Shown here: piece after piece, positions 26,178 through 34,666 of the stretch
Layout of the letters: every line of letters starts with the position of its first letter
Numbering within the stretch: position 1 is the first letter of the stretch
NCBI RefSeq assembly: GCF_030489605.1
Contig: NZ_JAUKFY010000008.1
Coordinates: 124,001 to 188,000, forward strand
Origin: Brevibacillus laterosporus
Lineage (GTDB): Bacteria > Bacillota > Bacilli > Brevibacillales > Brevibacillaceae
DNA length: 64,000 bases
Direction: 5' to 3'
Position numbers and translations under genes: made by a program
Notes under the pieces: generated by a model
The model's database searches: none
Seen by the model: the letters and a program-made list of their open reading frames with translations, nothing else
Told to the model about the DNA's origin: nothing

Positions 26178-26825
26178 GTTTCGATCAGGTATAGGCGACT
26201 CACTCCATCAGCAGTATTTGCACAAGAAGATGCTACAACCTACGTTAATGAACAAGGTTTGAAATTTCAAACATTAGAGGTAGATACTAAAGCTCTTTCA
26301 ATCCTTACCAAAAATTTGAAAACTGTTAGAGAGAATGTATTTTTGGATGAGGATGGTTTTTATCACCTAAAACCTGAGTTAAAAGCGGTACTGGGTGAAG
26401 AAGAGTATGAATTCTTTGTAAAATCCAACGAAAAAATTAATCAACTTATTAAAGATGGGGATCATTAAAGTTGATGAAGATGATCAGATTATTAAAAACG
26501 CTAACAAAGCGAAAATAAAAGCTTCCGAAGACGCATATGAGGATTTTGAATATTTTTGGTGGGATACTCACTATGTTTTTTAATAAAAAACAAGCTGATA
26601 ACTTTCAGCAATCACTAGAGGATGCCGAAGAAGCATATGATTATTACTCCCTTGCTTTAGTTATGGTTCCCGAAATATACTATTCGAAACTCCTCTCTTA
26701 CAACTCAATTGTTTAGTAAACGCGCTAGTAGCATAGCTAAGAAGATAGATAAAAACAAGACCAAAAAAGGTGTCTATTGTGATTTTGGACGGGATGGATT
26801 CACGACTAATATTTACGGGCGTTAA
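26178..26825 (+). pseudogene. Decayed secreted-protein gene downstream of cassette 1
   Basis: Four consecutive reading-frame blocks appear to be one broken gene. Block 1 (to 26468) contains TPSAVFAQEDATTYVNEQG, which looks like the end of a signal peptide and the start of a mature protein. Block 2 reads IIKVDEDDQIIKNANKAK and on to FEYFWWDTHYVF. Block 3 reads NKKQADNFQQSLEDAEEAYD and block 4 ends GVYCDFGRDGFTTNIYGR. At least three frameshifts separate them and no start with a ribosome site remains. I do not recognise the family. It lies just behind the signalling cassette, where a regulated exoprotein would be expected. Confidence 0.6.
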
Positions 26826-26837
26826 TTAACTGTATTT

Positions 26838-26862
26838 AAAAGCCGCATATTTGCGGCTTTAC
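26838..26862 (+). terminator. Hairpin after the decayed gene
   Basis: AAAGCCGCA and TTGCGGCTTT form a stem of about 8 bp; the downstream T tract is short. Confidence 0.55.
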
Positions 26863-26887
26863 TTCATTATTAGGAGGGCTGGTTGGA

Positions 26888-27154
26888 ATGAATGTATCCG
26901 TAATGAATATTGGTTTGTTTTTAGTTATTGCAATACTGTTAGTTTCTTTATTTTTTACAAATAGAAAAAATCCAAAAAAATCGTCAGTTAAAATCTATAT
27001 ACTCAACATTATTATTCTGAGTATTATCTTAGGCAACTATTTCTATAACAACTTTAGTGGACTTAATTCTATTTTTATACCTATCGTTTATATTCTGGTG
27101 ATATTATTGAACCTCCAGCAAATTATAAGAGGATTAAAAAATAATAACTTATAA
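26888..27154 (+). CDS. Small hypothetical membrane protein
   Basis: An 88-residue protein with three predicted membrane helices (about residues 6-24, 34-52 and 58-78) and basic loops. AGGAGGG lies 11 bases before the ATG, a little far. I do not recognise the family. It lies within accessory island 1, is AT-rich like the rest of the island, and is followed by a hairpin. Immunity or export roles are conceivable for a three-helix protein beside a peptide cassette, but nothing in the sequence proves one. Confidence 0.6.
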   Translation: MNVSVMNIGLFLVIAILLVSLFFTNRKNPKKSSVKIYILNIIILSIILGNYFYNNFSGLNSIFIPIVYILVILLNLQQIIRGLKNNNL

Positions 27155-27176
27155 TAATTTGTTCCTGATTATCAAA

Positions 27177-27204
27177 CATCCGAATTCTAATATTCGGACG
27201 TTTT
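27177..27204 (+). terminator. Hairpin after the small membrane protein gene
   Basis: TCCGAAT and ATTCGGA form a 7-bp stem followed by CGTTTT. Confidence 0.5.
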
Positions 27205-27255
27205 GCTGGTATTAGCTATTATTTATCTTTTTTCTTAAACGATGGTGATAGAAAA

Positions 27256-27719
27256 TGTACTCAAAATGGAATAAATGCTGAGAAACTTGAAAAAACTATA
27301 TATGACGATTTACTCTTAAGAATTTATAAAAATGAAAGAAGGAAAATATGTTATTGACAACGAAATTGAGGTTAAGTCGCATAAAGAGAGAGTAGAGAAG
27401 CTGAATAAGGAAAGAGAACAGCTGAAAAAGAAGCAGGTTCAGGTTGTAATGAATATGGATTTATTTGATGATGAAGGAAGTACATAAATATACTGGGGCT
27501 GAAGCAGAAAATCCAAACAGTAGATGAACAAATTTTTATAACGAAGAGACAAATAATTGAGTCAAAAACCATGATAAAAATGTCTCTAGGGTTAAAGATG
27601 TAATTGAAAGTATGAAGGCTATAGATTCAGAGGATTTAGGAGCCTTAAAAGTATTATTCCATAATGTAATAGAAGAGGTGAGGACTTTTGACAAACGCAC
27701 CAAATATTCGTTTGTATAG
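27256..27719 (+). pseudogene. Large serine recombinase C-terminal remnant
   Basis: Several frames together recall the end of a large serine recombinase. First comes CTQNGINAEKLEKTIYDDLL, as after the zinc ribbon. Then a coiled coil, KERVEKLNKEREQLKKKQ, a further coil block INILGLKQKIQTVDEQIFIT, and finally VIESMKAIDSEDLGALKVLF with NVIEEVRTFDK. Stops and frameshifts separate the pieces, and the catalytic N-terminal half is absent. It marks the right edge of accessory island 1. Its end overlaps the start of yusI by 32 bases. Confidence 0.7.
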
Positions 27720-28059
27720 TTACGCAAAATGCGGCACATGTCGCAAAGCTAAACAATGGCTGGATACCAATGAGGTTACATATACAGAAATCCCAATTGT
27801 GGATACTCCGCCATCCAAAGAGGAATTGCATCAAATCTGGCAAAATAGCGGGTTGGATATTCGCAAATTTTTTAATACTAGCGGTCAATTCTATCGTGAG
27901 CTGAACCTGAAGGAAAAGCTGCCAACAATGTCAGAGGATGAAATGCTGGAGCTACTGGCATCCAATGGTAAGCTAATTAAGCGACCTCTTATCACAAATG
28001 GGTCAAAGACAACACTCGGTTTTAAAGAACAAACCCTAGAAGAAATGTGGGGCAAATAA
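27688..28059 (+). CDS. yusI: ArsC/Spx-family protein, YusI-like
   Basis: A 123-residue thioredoxin-fold protein with the single N-terminal CGTCRKAKQWL motif (CxxC) near residues 15-25 and RPLITNG near residue 98, typical of the ArsC/Spx family. B. subtilis YusI, encoded next to gcvH (yusH), is the likely counterpart. The family includes glutaredoxin-type arsenate reductases and the regulator Spx; this member lacks clear evidence for either role. The start is TTG at 27688, with GAGGTGAGG seven bases upstream, and that ribosome site lies in the debris of the serine recombinase, so the insertion rebuilt the gene's 5' flank. Confidence 0.85.
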   Translation: MTNAPNIRLYSYAKCGTCRKAKQWLDTNEVTYTEIPIVDTPPSKEELHQIWQNSGLDIRKFFNTSGQFYRELNLKEKLPTMSEDEMLELLASNGKLIKRPLITNGSKTTLGFKEQTLEEMWGK

Positions 28060-28187
28060 CCCAATTTTCTAGTCAAAATGGAAGGATCGGATAACCGATT
28101 TTCTTGACAATCAGGCAGCATACACAGAGATTGAGGATCATTGTCAAACAAAAACCACTGTTTAATAAAAATTATTACAAATTAATA

Positions 28188-28217
28188 TTGACTATAATCT
28201 ATTAGTTTTGATATCAT
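28188..28217 (+). promoter_or_regulatory. Promoter of ykuU
   Basis: TTGACT and TATCAT are separated by 18 bp, 45 bases before the ykuU start. Confidence 0.55.
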
Positions 28218-28262
28218 AACTCTTGTAGATAACATTTACTATTCCTTAAGGAGGTAATATAT

Positions 28263-28808
28263 ATGGCACAACGTATTATTGGTCTTCAAGCTCCTGATTT
28301 TTCAATGGAAACAGTATCCGGTGACGGAAAAGAATTCGGTCGGGTTTCTCTTTCTGACTATAAAGGTAAATGGTTGGTATTGTTCTTCTATCCACTAGAT
28401 TTCACTTTTGTATGTCCAACTGAAATTATCGCTTTGAGCGATGCATATGAAGATTTCAAAGATTTGGATGCAGAGGTACTAGGTGTATCTGTTGACTCTG
28501 TACACTCTCACAAAGCTTGGATCAACACTCCACGCGACCAAAATGGTCTTGGTGGTTTGAACTACCCGCTTGCTTCTGACTTCAACAAAACAGTTGCTCG
28601 TTCTTTCGGCGTGTTGGATGAAGAATCCGGTGCAGCTTACCGCGGTCTATTTATCATCGATCCAGAAGGCGTTGTTAAATACCAAGTAGTAACTGACATG
28701 AACGTAGGACGTTCTAACGACGAAACTCTACGTGTTCTTCAAGCTCTACAATCTGGCGGACTTTGCGCAGCTAACTGGCGTCCAGGCCAAGCTCATCTAA
28801 AAGGATAA
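28263..28808 (+). CDS. ykuU: 2-Cys peroxiredoxin
   Basis: A 181-residue AhpC/TSA peroxiredoxin that reduces peroxides. The peroxidatic cysteine is in DFTFVCPTEI (about residue 52) and the resolving cysteine in GGLCAANWRPGQ (about residue 171). The length and the following YkuV-like gene agree with B. subtilis YkuU. TAAGGAGG precedes the ATG. A terminator lies between it and the thioredoxin-like gene, so the two may be expressed partly apart. Codon choice looks like that of a highly expressed gene. Confidence 0.94.
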   Translation: MAQRIIGLQAPDFSMETVSGDGKEFGRVSLSDYKGKWLVLFFYPLDFTFVCPTEIIALSDAYEDFKDLDAEVLGVSVDSVHSHKAWINTPRDQNGLGGLNYPLASDFNKTVARSFGVLDEESGAAYRGLFIIDPEGVVKYQVVTDMNVGRSNDETLRVLQALQSGGLCAANWRPGQAHLKG

Positions 28809-28842
28809 TTCCTGATTTAGATTGGGTATCGTTTTCACAAAC

Positions 28843-28877
28843 AAAAGGGTCTAACTTTACAGTGTTAGGCCCTTTTC
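28843..28877 (+). terminator. Intrinsic terminator between ykuU and ykuV
   Basis: AAAAGGGTCTAAC pairs with GTTAGGCCCTTTT, followed by CTATATT. Confidence 0.75.
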
Positions 28878-28899
28878 TATATTAAAGGAGGCATGAACC

Positions 28900-29352
28900 A
28901 TGCGTTTACGTGAAGAACTTCCAGATTTTCCAGGCATCACAGAATGGGTAAACGGTCAAGTTTCTAAGGCTGATTTGCAGGGCGAAAGAGCAGTTCTTGT
29001 ACATTTCTGGTCTGTTAGTTGTTATATGTGCAAAGAATCTCTACCACAAATTAATGAGTGGCGTGAAAAATATGCAGATCAGGGCTTAAAAGTGATTGGT
29101 ATTCATATGCCGCGTTCCGAAGCTGATACTGATATTGCGAAAATTAAAGAAACCATCGCTCAATATGAGCTTACTCATCCAGTAGCGATTGATAACGAAA
29201 TGACAACAACTGATGCGTTCCAAAACGAATATGTTCCTGCCTACTATCTGTTTGATGAGACAATGGCACTTCGTCATTTCCAAGCAGGCGAAAAGGGCTT
29301 AAATATGGTCAAAAAACGTTTGCATCGAATTTTGGGTATTGAAGAGGATTAG
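28900..29352 (+). CDS. ykuV: Thioredoxin-like thiol-disulfide oxidoreductase
   Basis: A 150-residue thioredoxin-fold protein with CYMC in FWSVSCYMCKESLPQ near residues 42-46. The LHMPRSE-like segment (IHMPRSEADTD) and the closing EYVPAYYLFDE and LRHFQAG are very close to what I know of B. subtilis YkuV, which reduces disulfides in the cytoplasm. It has no signal peptide. AAAGGAGG precedes the ATG. It probably works with the adjacent YkuU peroxiredoxin. Confidence 0.93.
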   Translation: MRLREELPDFPGITEWVNGQVSKADLQGERAVLVHFWSVSCYMCKESLPQINEWREKYADQGLKVIGIHMPRSEADTDIAKIKETIAQYELTHPVAIDNEMTTTDAFQNEYVPAYYLFDETMALRHFQAGEKGLNMVKKRLHRILGIEED

Positions 29353-29359
29353 GGACCTT

Positions 29360-29490
29360 ACATGTCCAATTATGTAGAGGGGAAACTCAAAGTAAGACCC
29401 CTGTTGCTTATAAACTCCGGATAAGAGGAGCAATGTCGGCTTTGCCGTCACCAGAAGTCTTTGGATAAACATCCGAGTGTTCTACGAAAA
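29360..29490 (+). promoter_or_regulatory. Possible structured leader of gcvH
   Basis: Several short hairpins follow one another: AGGGG/CCCCT, CTCC/GGAG inside TTGCT/AGCAA, CGGC-TTT-GCCG and GGAT-AAAC-ATCC. I do not recognise a riboswitch class; the tandem glycine riboswitch motifs are not there. It may be a structured leader or an ordinary spacer. Confidence 0.3.
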
Positions 29491-29504
29491 AAGGAGGAAG
29501 TTAG

Positions 29505-29885
29505 ATGGAATTTCCAAAAGAATTACGTTACAGCGAAGAGCATGAGTGGGTACGTGTAGAAGGCAACAAGGCTTATATCGGTATTACTTCTTTCGCTCAG
29601 TCCGAACTAGGTGACATCGTATTTGTTGAATTGCCGGAAGTAGGTTCTACCATCCAACGCGATGAACCATTCGGTAGTGTAGAATCTGTTAAAACTGTAT
29701 CTGAACTATATGCTCCAGTTACTGGTAAAGTATTAGAAATTAACGGTGCTCTAGAAGAGGAGCCTGAATTGGTAAACACATCTTCCTATGACAAAGCTTG
29801 GATGATCGTGGTTGAGATGTCTGATTCCAGCGAGTTGGATAAGCTTATGGATGCGGATAAATACGAGGCAATGGTAAAAGAATAA
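29505..29885 (+). CDS. gcvH: Glycine cleavage system H protein
   Basis: A 126-residue lipoyl carrier. The lipoylated lysine is in [15 protein letters not shown] (about residue 63). It shuttles the aminomethyl group between the P, T and L proteins of the glycine cleavage system, and in Bacillus it also serves as the starting point for lipoate relay to other enzymes. The other gcv genes are not nearby, as in B. subtilis, where gcvH is also separate and beside yusI. AAAGGAGG precedes the ATG. Confidence 0.96.
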   Translation: MEFPKELRYSEEHEWVRVEGNKAYIGITSFAQSELGDIVFVELPEVGSTIQRDEPFGSVESVKTVSELYAPVTGKVLEINGALEEEPELVNTSSYDKAWMIVVEMSDSSELDKLMDADKYEAMVKE

Positions 29886-29914
29886 TCAATAACACACTTA
29901 TTAACGTTATGAAC

Positions 29915-29948
29915 AAAAAGATCGGTTATAAGCAACCGATCTTTTTTT
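29915..29948 (+). terminator. Intrinsic terminator of gcvH
   Basis: AAAGATCGGTT pairs with AACCGATCTTT and runs into a T tract. Confidence 0.85.
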
Positions 29949-30037
29949 GCTTTCGTAACCTTTTTGCAAACATTACAGAGTGATACTCATTTATAATGAA
30001 GGAAAGGTATACAGTTTAGCTGGAGGTTTTCTTATAT

Positions 30038-31393
30038 ATGGTTATGAATTTGAGACAGTGGAGTGTTGGTGTACTGTTGTTAGGCTTATTGGCAGGGTGT
30101 ACACCCGTTGCTTCCCCAAATGAATTATTGAAGGCTCCCACTTTAAATAAAAATCAAGAAGAAGTAAAAAAGGCTGTACTAGCTAATTTGCCACAAGGAA
30201 GCTCGCTTATGATTCCGCGCAATAATTCTGGTGAAAATGGAGCCATTATTGAAAAAGACTTAAATGGCGATGGAAGTAATGAAGTCGTAGCTTTTTATAA
30301 GCTAGGCGAATATAACGTGGGATTTATTGTGATGCAAAAAACAGAGAATAGCTGGCAAAAGGTTGGACAGATCGAGGAAACGGGGCAGGATGTCGATTAT
30401 GTAGCCTTTGAGGATGTTTCAGGAGATAAAGAAAAAGAGATTTTCGTTAACTGGATGGCAAGTGAGGATGTAGACAAAGAGTTTGGCGGATACAAGTGGA
30501 AAGATGGACAAATGATTCAAATTTTAAAAACATCCTGCAAGGAAGCTATCGTAGGGGATTTGGACAAGACAGGGGTATCAAAGGCCTATGTGTTCAAGCT
30601 GGATCATGACAAAATGAAAGCCCCTGCGGAAGTGTACCAGTATGACAAAGCGATTTCGAAAATGAAAATGATTCAGCAGTTGGGATTAGACTGGTCGATT
30701 AATGGGTATGAAAATATTTTATTAGGCAAGGCAAATAAAGAGCAAAATGGGATATTTTTAGATTCGGGTATCGGTGCTCATTCAGGGCAAACGGCACTAT
30801 TGGTCAGTAACAAGGGGAAGCTGACACAGGTAGACCTGACAAAGTACGATAATGTGATGTTTAAGCCTTATTCTACTTTTAGCAAGGATATTAATAATGA
30901 TGGAATTATTGAAATCTCGACATTTGTACAGCCGGCGGGAACAGAAGATTTGGCCATGGTTGATACGCCTTGGATTACAGAGTGGTACCAATGGAACGGT
31001 CAAAAAGGCCTGATCAAAGTAAAAGAATCCTACGATGACGTCAGCAATGGATTTCAAATAAATATACCAAACTATTGGTTCGGACATTACACGATCAAGC
31101 TGGTAACTACAAAGGAAGCAGGAGCGATCACCTTTTTATACTTAGATTCTCAGGGAAAACCATCAGCCGAGTTGTTTACCATTGATCCGATTAGAAAAAC
31201 AGAGTGGGCGAGTAAAGAGAAGGAGCTAAAACAACAAAGAAAAGAGTATAGCGTTATAGATGAAAACGGCGAACACGTCTTTGTTGCTCGATTCCCGACT
31301 GATATGAACGGTGTCCCAGCAAAGGAACAACCGATTTATCGAAAAATGCTATTTAATTTGCAGCAGATTCAAGAGGTATTTCGCAAAATATAG
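30038..31393 (+). CDS. Lipoprotein with VCBS/FG-GAP-like repeats
   Basis: A 451-residue predicted lipoprotein. The lipobox is LLAGC with the cysteine near residue 21. The mature part contains repeats with calcium-loop-like acids: KDLNGDGSNEV, EDVSGDKEKEI and KDINNDGIIEI, suggesting a beta-propeller outside the membrane. The function is unknown. It stands 47 bases before a response regulator and histidine kinase in the same direction, and I infer that it is an accessory or output of that two-component system. TGGAGG lies 11 bases before the ATG. Confidence 0.78.
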   Translation: MVMNLRQWSVGVLLLGLLAGCTPVASPNELLKAPTLNKNQEEVKKAVLANLPQGSSLMIPRNNSGENGAIIEKDLNGDGSNEVVAFYKLGEYNVGFIVMQKTENSWQKVGQIEETGQDVDYVAFEDVSGDKEKEIFVNWMASEDVDKEFGGYKWKDGQMIQILKTSCKEAIVGDLDKTGVSKAYVFKLDHDKMKAPAEVYQYDKAISKMKMIQQLGLDWSINGYENILLGKANKEQNGIFLDSGIGAHSGQTALLVSNKGKLTQVDLTKYDNVMFKPYSTFSKDINNDGIIEISTFVQPAGTEDLAMVDTPWITEWYQWNGQKGLIKVKESYDDVSNGFQINIPNYWFGHYTIKLVTTKEAGAITFLYLDSQGKPSAELFTIDPIRKTEWASKEKELKQQRKEYSVIDENGEHVFVARFPTDMNGVPAKEQPIYRKMLFNLQQIQEVFRKI

Positions 31394-31440
31394 ATTGATA
31401 GCAGGGAATCTAGGTTCAAGGCAGAAAGGAGCAAGGAGAG

Positions 31441-32136
31441 ATGAAAGTATTATTGCTAGAAGATGAGGAATCCATCCGAGGATTTGTGCGAATTCAATTT
31501 AAACGAAATGGGTTTGAAGTATTAGAGGCGGAGACAGGCGAAAAGGCGTTGGAAATTGCTAAAAAGGAGCCTGATATCGCAATAGCTGTATTAGATGTAA
31601 TGCTTCCGGGCATCAGTGGTTTGGAGGTTTGTCAGGAATTACGGAAGATGTACCCGCAATTGGGGATTATTATGCTTACTGCTAAAGCTCAAGAAGTAAA
31701 TAAGATAGAGGGATTAAACCTAGGAGCAGACGATTACATTACAAAGCCCTTCAGTGCCGCTGAGCTGATTGCCCGAATGAATTCGCTAAAACGACGGGTA
31801 GAAACGATACCTTCCACTGTAAAGCCAGGTGAATTGATCACTTCTGGTCCATTTACCCTGCGATTGACGGATCGAAAAATGATCAAAAATGGGCAAGAAA
31901 TAGATTGCACGCCCAAGGAATTTGCTATTATCCATTTATTAATGGAACAAAAGGATCGTGCAGTCAGTCGCGATGACATCCTAAATGAAGTTTGGGGAAA
32001 ACATTACATTGGGGATTTAAAGGTGGTAGATGTCAACATTAGACGCATCCGACAGAAAATCGAGGATGACCCCTCAAATCCGAAATATTTGGAGACAGTC
32101 TGGGGATTTGGTTATCAGTGGAAAGAAGGAACGTAA
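31441..32136 (+). CDS. OmpR/PhoB-family response regulator
   Basis: A 231-residue regulator. The receiver domain (residues 1-120) has the acidic pair ED near residue 8, the phosphorylated aspartate in VLDVMLP near 54, and the lysine in ITKPF near 105. A winged-helix OmpR-type DNA-binding domain follows (DCTPKEFAIIHLLM and VDVNIRRIRQKIEDD). AAAGGAGCAAGGAG precedes the ATG. It is translated just ahead of its kinase, three bases apart. Confidence 0.93.
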   Translation: MKVLLLEDEESIRGFVRIQFKRNGFEVLEAETGEKALEIAKKEPDIAIAVLDVMLPGISGLEVCQELRKMYPQLGIIMLTAKAQEVNKIEGLNLGADDYITKPFSAAELIARMNSLKRRVETIPSTVKPGELITSGPFTLRLTDRKMIKNGQEIDCTPKEFAIIHLLMEQKDRAVSRDDILNEVWGKHYIGDLKVVDVNIRRIRQKIEDDPSNPKYLETVWGFGYQWKEGT

Positions 32137-32139
32137 AAT

Positions 32140-33531
32140 ATGTATGGAATAAAAAAACGTCTAGTCATGAATTTTACCTTTGTTGTATTAATGGTAATTC
32201 TAGTACTAGGAAGCTCGTTTGTTTTAGGGGTGCGTAGTTTTTATTATGGTGGTGCAGAACAAGCGCTTCTTAGCCGTATAAATGTGTCTACGAACTTTTA
32301 TAACAAATACATTCAATATTATAATTTGCAAAGTAAAGCAAAATATATTTTCGAGCATACGTCACAGGATGATCTCGCACATGTTGAAGTCATTGATTTA
32401 GATGGTAATGTGATTTTAGACTTTAACGGTTTTACCAAACGCAAAAGTGTGCTTACGCAGGATGTACAGGATGCATTAAAAGGTAACACAGGGGTTTGGT
32501 TGGGAAAAAGTGAAGATACAGGAGAACATATTCTTGCAGTATCTAAGCCGCTCACCTTTTATGATTCAACTGCAGGAGTCCTGCGTTATGTGACCTCTGT
32601 TGAAGAGATCGACAAGGTTGTAAACCAGATTACACTGCTTGTGTGGAGCATTGGCGCTGGTCTCGTTCTGCTATCTCTAGTCTTAAATTTGATTTTATCT
32701 AAGCGAATTATAAGCCCTATCGTTGAGCTTACGGGTGCGGCTAAGTCAATGGCAAAAGGTGATTTTAGTCAACGAGCTAGGCAGGTAGGAGATGATGAGA
32801 TTGGAACCTTGGCTGAAACCTTTAACTATATGGCGAGCGAATTAGAGAAGGCTGAAGAAATCAAGAACGACTTTATTTCTTCTGTCTCACATGAACTGCG
32901 AACTCCCTTGACCTCTATTAAAGGTTGGTCAGAGGTAGTTTTGACGGGTGACATGGAAGACAAGGAAGAGACACGCATGGCCATGCAGATCATTGTGAAG
33001 GAAACGGATCGCCTAACTGGATTAGTCGAACAATTGCTAGACTTTTCCCGCTTGCAGGCAGGAGGGATGGAGATTCATAAGACTGAGCTAGAGGTGAATC
33101 AGCTCTTAATGGATGTCCAGCAGCAGTTTTCTGCTCGCGCCTTCCAAAAGGAGATCAAATTGGTGACGGAAACTCCAGATGAACCCTTACTCGTATTAGG
33201 AGACGAAAATCGCTTAAAGCAAGTGGTAATTAATCTTCTTCATAATTCAATGAAGTTTAGTGAAGAGCAAACTACTATCACAATTCGTAGCTACCGAGAA
33301 GATCAGTTGGTTATTATAGAAGTCATAGATCAGGGAGCCGGAATATCGGAAGAGGAATTGCCTAGAATTACAGATAAATTTTATAAAGGTAAGCATAAGC
33401 AATCAGGCAGCGGCATCGGATTATCGCTGTGTTTAGAAATTGTAAAATTACATCACGGCACACTTCATGTAATGAGCAAAGTCGGCGTAGGTACAACGAT
33501 TCAGGTCCGTTTACCTATATATGAACCATAA
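32140..33531 (+). CDS. Membrane sensor histidine kinase
   Basis: A 463-residue kinase. Two membrane helices (about residues 10-30 and 166-190) bracket an extracellular sensor of about 135 residues. A HAMP domain follows, then the HisKA domain with the phosphorylated histidine in SSVSHELRTPLTSIKGW near residue 250, and the ATPase domain with N box NLLHNSMKFS, G1 DQGAGIS and G2 GSGIGLSL. It pairs with the preceding regulator. The signal is unknown; the lipoprotein upstream may take part in sensing. Confidence 0.93.
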   Translation: MYGIKKRLVMNFTFVVLMVILVLGSSFVLGVRSFYYGGAEQALLSRINVSTNFYNKYIQYYNLQSKAKYIFEHTSQDDLAHVEVIDLDGNVILDFNGFTKRKSVLTQDVQDALKGNTGVWLGKSEDTGEHILAVSKPLTFYDSTAGVLRYVTSVEEIDKVVNQITLLVWSIGAGLVLLSLVLNLILSKRIISPIVELTGAAKSMAKGDFSQRARQVGDDEIGTLAETFNYMASELEKAEEIKNDFISSVSHELRTPLTSIKGWSEVVLTGDMEDKEETRMAMQIIVKETDRLTGLVEQLLDFSRLQAGGMEIHKTELEVNQLLMDVQQQFSARAFQKEIKLVTETPDEPLLVLGDENRLKQVVINLLHNSMKFSEEQTTITIRSYREDQLVIIEVIDQGAGISEEELPRITDKFYKGKHKQSGSGIGLSLCLEIVKLHHGTLHVMSKVGVGTTIQVRLPIYEP

Positions 33532-33758
33532 GAGGCGTGAAGGTGAAAATCAGGATTTCATTGAAAAATCATCAGAAACGGCTATAATCAAATACGGGAT
33601 TGGTAGAATTATCATTGGTGAAACTGGTAGCATTTTAAACCTAGCATATCGGAAGCTTGTAAGATACAATCAAAGGACAATAACGATTTTGTACTTGTGT
33701 GTCTGTTCAGATAAAAACAAATAAGAGTTCGACCGCATGTACATGGAAGGGAGAGCTT

Positions 33759-34190
33759 ATGGGTTTTTGCTGTGGAGCAGGGATGATTGGCTCTTTTGGA
33801 ACACTTCGTCACATGGAAATTCTGGTGCACAATGTACCAATCATGTATTGTCCGGTTTGTAATCGTACGAGAGTTCATCCGACCGTTGAAGGTGAGTATG
33901 AAATTCTTGTTGAATATGCTCAGGGAGATCACGCTGCAGAAGTGGATTTCGCAGAGTTTGTAGATTTGGATAAGCTGTCCGAGCTGTTTGAGAACTGTTC
34001 AATGACAGATCAAGGTTCTTATGATGAGAGTCTGAAACGACAAATTGACATCGCCCTTGATTTGCTAGGTATAGCCAAACAAATGAACGATTTGGAATGG
34101 CGAGAAGCTTTAACAAACAGATTAACAAATTTAAGCCATCGGTTACGACAACATCACGCCAATGAGCGAAAGACAAAAAAAGCCTTTTAA
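33759..34190 (+). CDS. Small protein with YgiT-type zinc ribbon
   Basis: A 143-residue protein with a short zinc-ribbon start: GFCCGAG at residues 2-8 and MYCPVCNRTRVHP near residue 28. The rest is helical and acidic (DLDKLSELFENCS, IDIALDLLGIAKQ). It has no recognised enzymatic motif. The ATG at 33759 was chosen for AAGGGAGAG upstream; the frame is open 20 codons earlier without a ribosome site. It stands 57 bases before the VOC gene and may share its transcript. Confidence 0.72.
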   Translation: MGFCCGAGMIGSFGTLRHMEILVHNVPIMYCPVCNRTRVHPTVEGEYEILVEYAQGDHAAEVDFAEFVDLDKLSELFENCSMTDQGSYDESLKRQIDIALDLLGIAKQMNDLEWREALTNRLTNLSHRLRQHHANERKTKKAF

Positions 34191-34247
34191 TAGGGGCTAA
34201 CCAGTGAACAGTTGATGGAGGTCAGCCGTTTAGGAGGATTGTATTCG

Positions 34248-34649
34248 ATGCTTCAACTTCAAGGTGTTCATCATATTGCTCTTAGCTGCCGCAATGTGAT
34301 GGGCGTAGCTCAATTTTTTCAAGAGATTTTAGAAGTACCGATTTCTCTTGATCAATCGGGAGAAGATGAGCCAGTTTATTTCAACATTGGGCCTTATACA
34401 CGAATTGGTCTACATCCAACTACCAAAGAGCTAAATATAAATTCCGGTCACGTGGATCACATTGCTTTTGCAGTGGCAACACGTGATGAATTAGACTATC
34501 TTGTTGATAAGTTGGAAGCGGAAAATATATGTTACCGTGGGCCAATTGAACGCCCAGGAAGTTATAATCTTTATTTTGAAACACCAGACGGTCATCACTT
34601 GGAGATACGTTTGGACAAGGATGAAGAGGATGAAACGGATGACGCCTAA
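34248..34649 (+). CDS. VOC-family (glyoxalase/bleomycin-resistance fold) protein
   Basis: A 133-residue protein with two beta-alpha-beta-beta-beta units: GVHHIALSCRNV with the metal histidine at the start, then VDHIAFAV near residue 70 and DGHHLEIRLD near residue 118 with the last metal ligands. It is probably a metal-dependent lyase, dioxygenase or isomerase on a small molecule; the substrate is not evident. I chose the ATG at 34248 because TTAGGAGG lies ahead of it. Its stop overlaps the terminator stem. Confidence 0.85.
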   Translation: MLQLQGVHHIALSCRNVMGVAQFFQEILEVPISLDQSGEDEPVYFNIGPYTRIGLHPTTKELNINSGHVDHIAFAVATRDELDYLVDKLEAENICYRGPIERPGSYNLYFETPDGHHLEIRLDKDEEDETDDA

Positions 34650-34666
34650 AAGGGCGTCTTTTTTCT
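34639..34666 (+). terminator. Intrinsic terminator
   Basis: GACGCC and GGGCGTC form a short stem followed by six T; the stem includes the last codons of the VOC gene. Confidence 0.8.

Noticed and set aside
29360-29504. Glycine riboswitch or T box ahead of gcvH
   Set aside because: Neither the tandem glycine aptamer motifs nor the T-box sequence with specifier and GGT-containing bulge can be found.
33521-33724. 67-codon open frame over the kinase stop
   Set aside because: No ribosome site, overlaps the kinase end, and the product shows no domain or composition typical of a protein.
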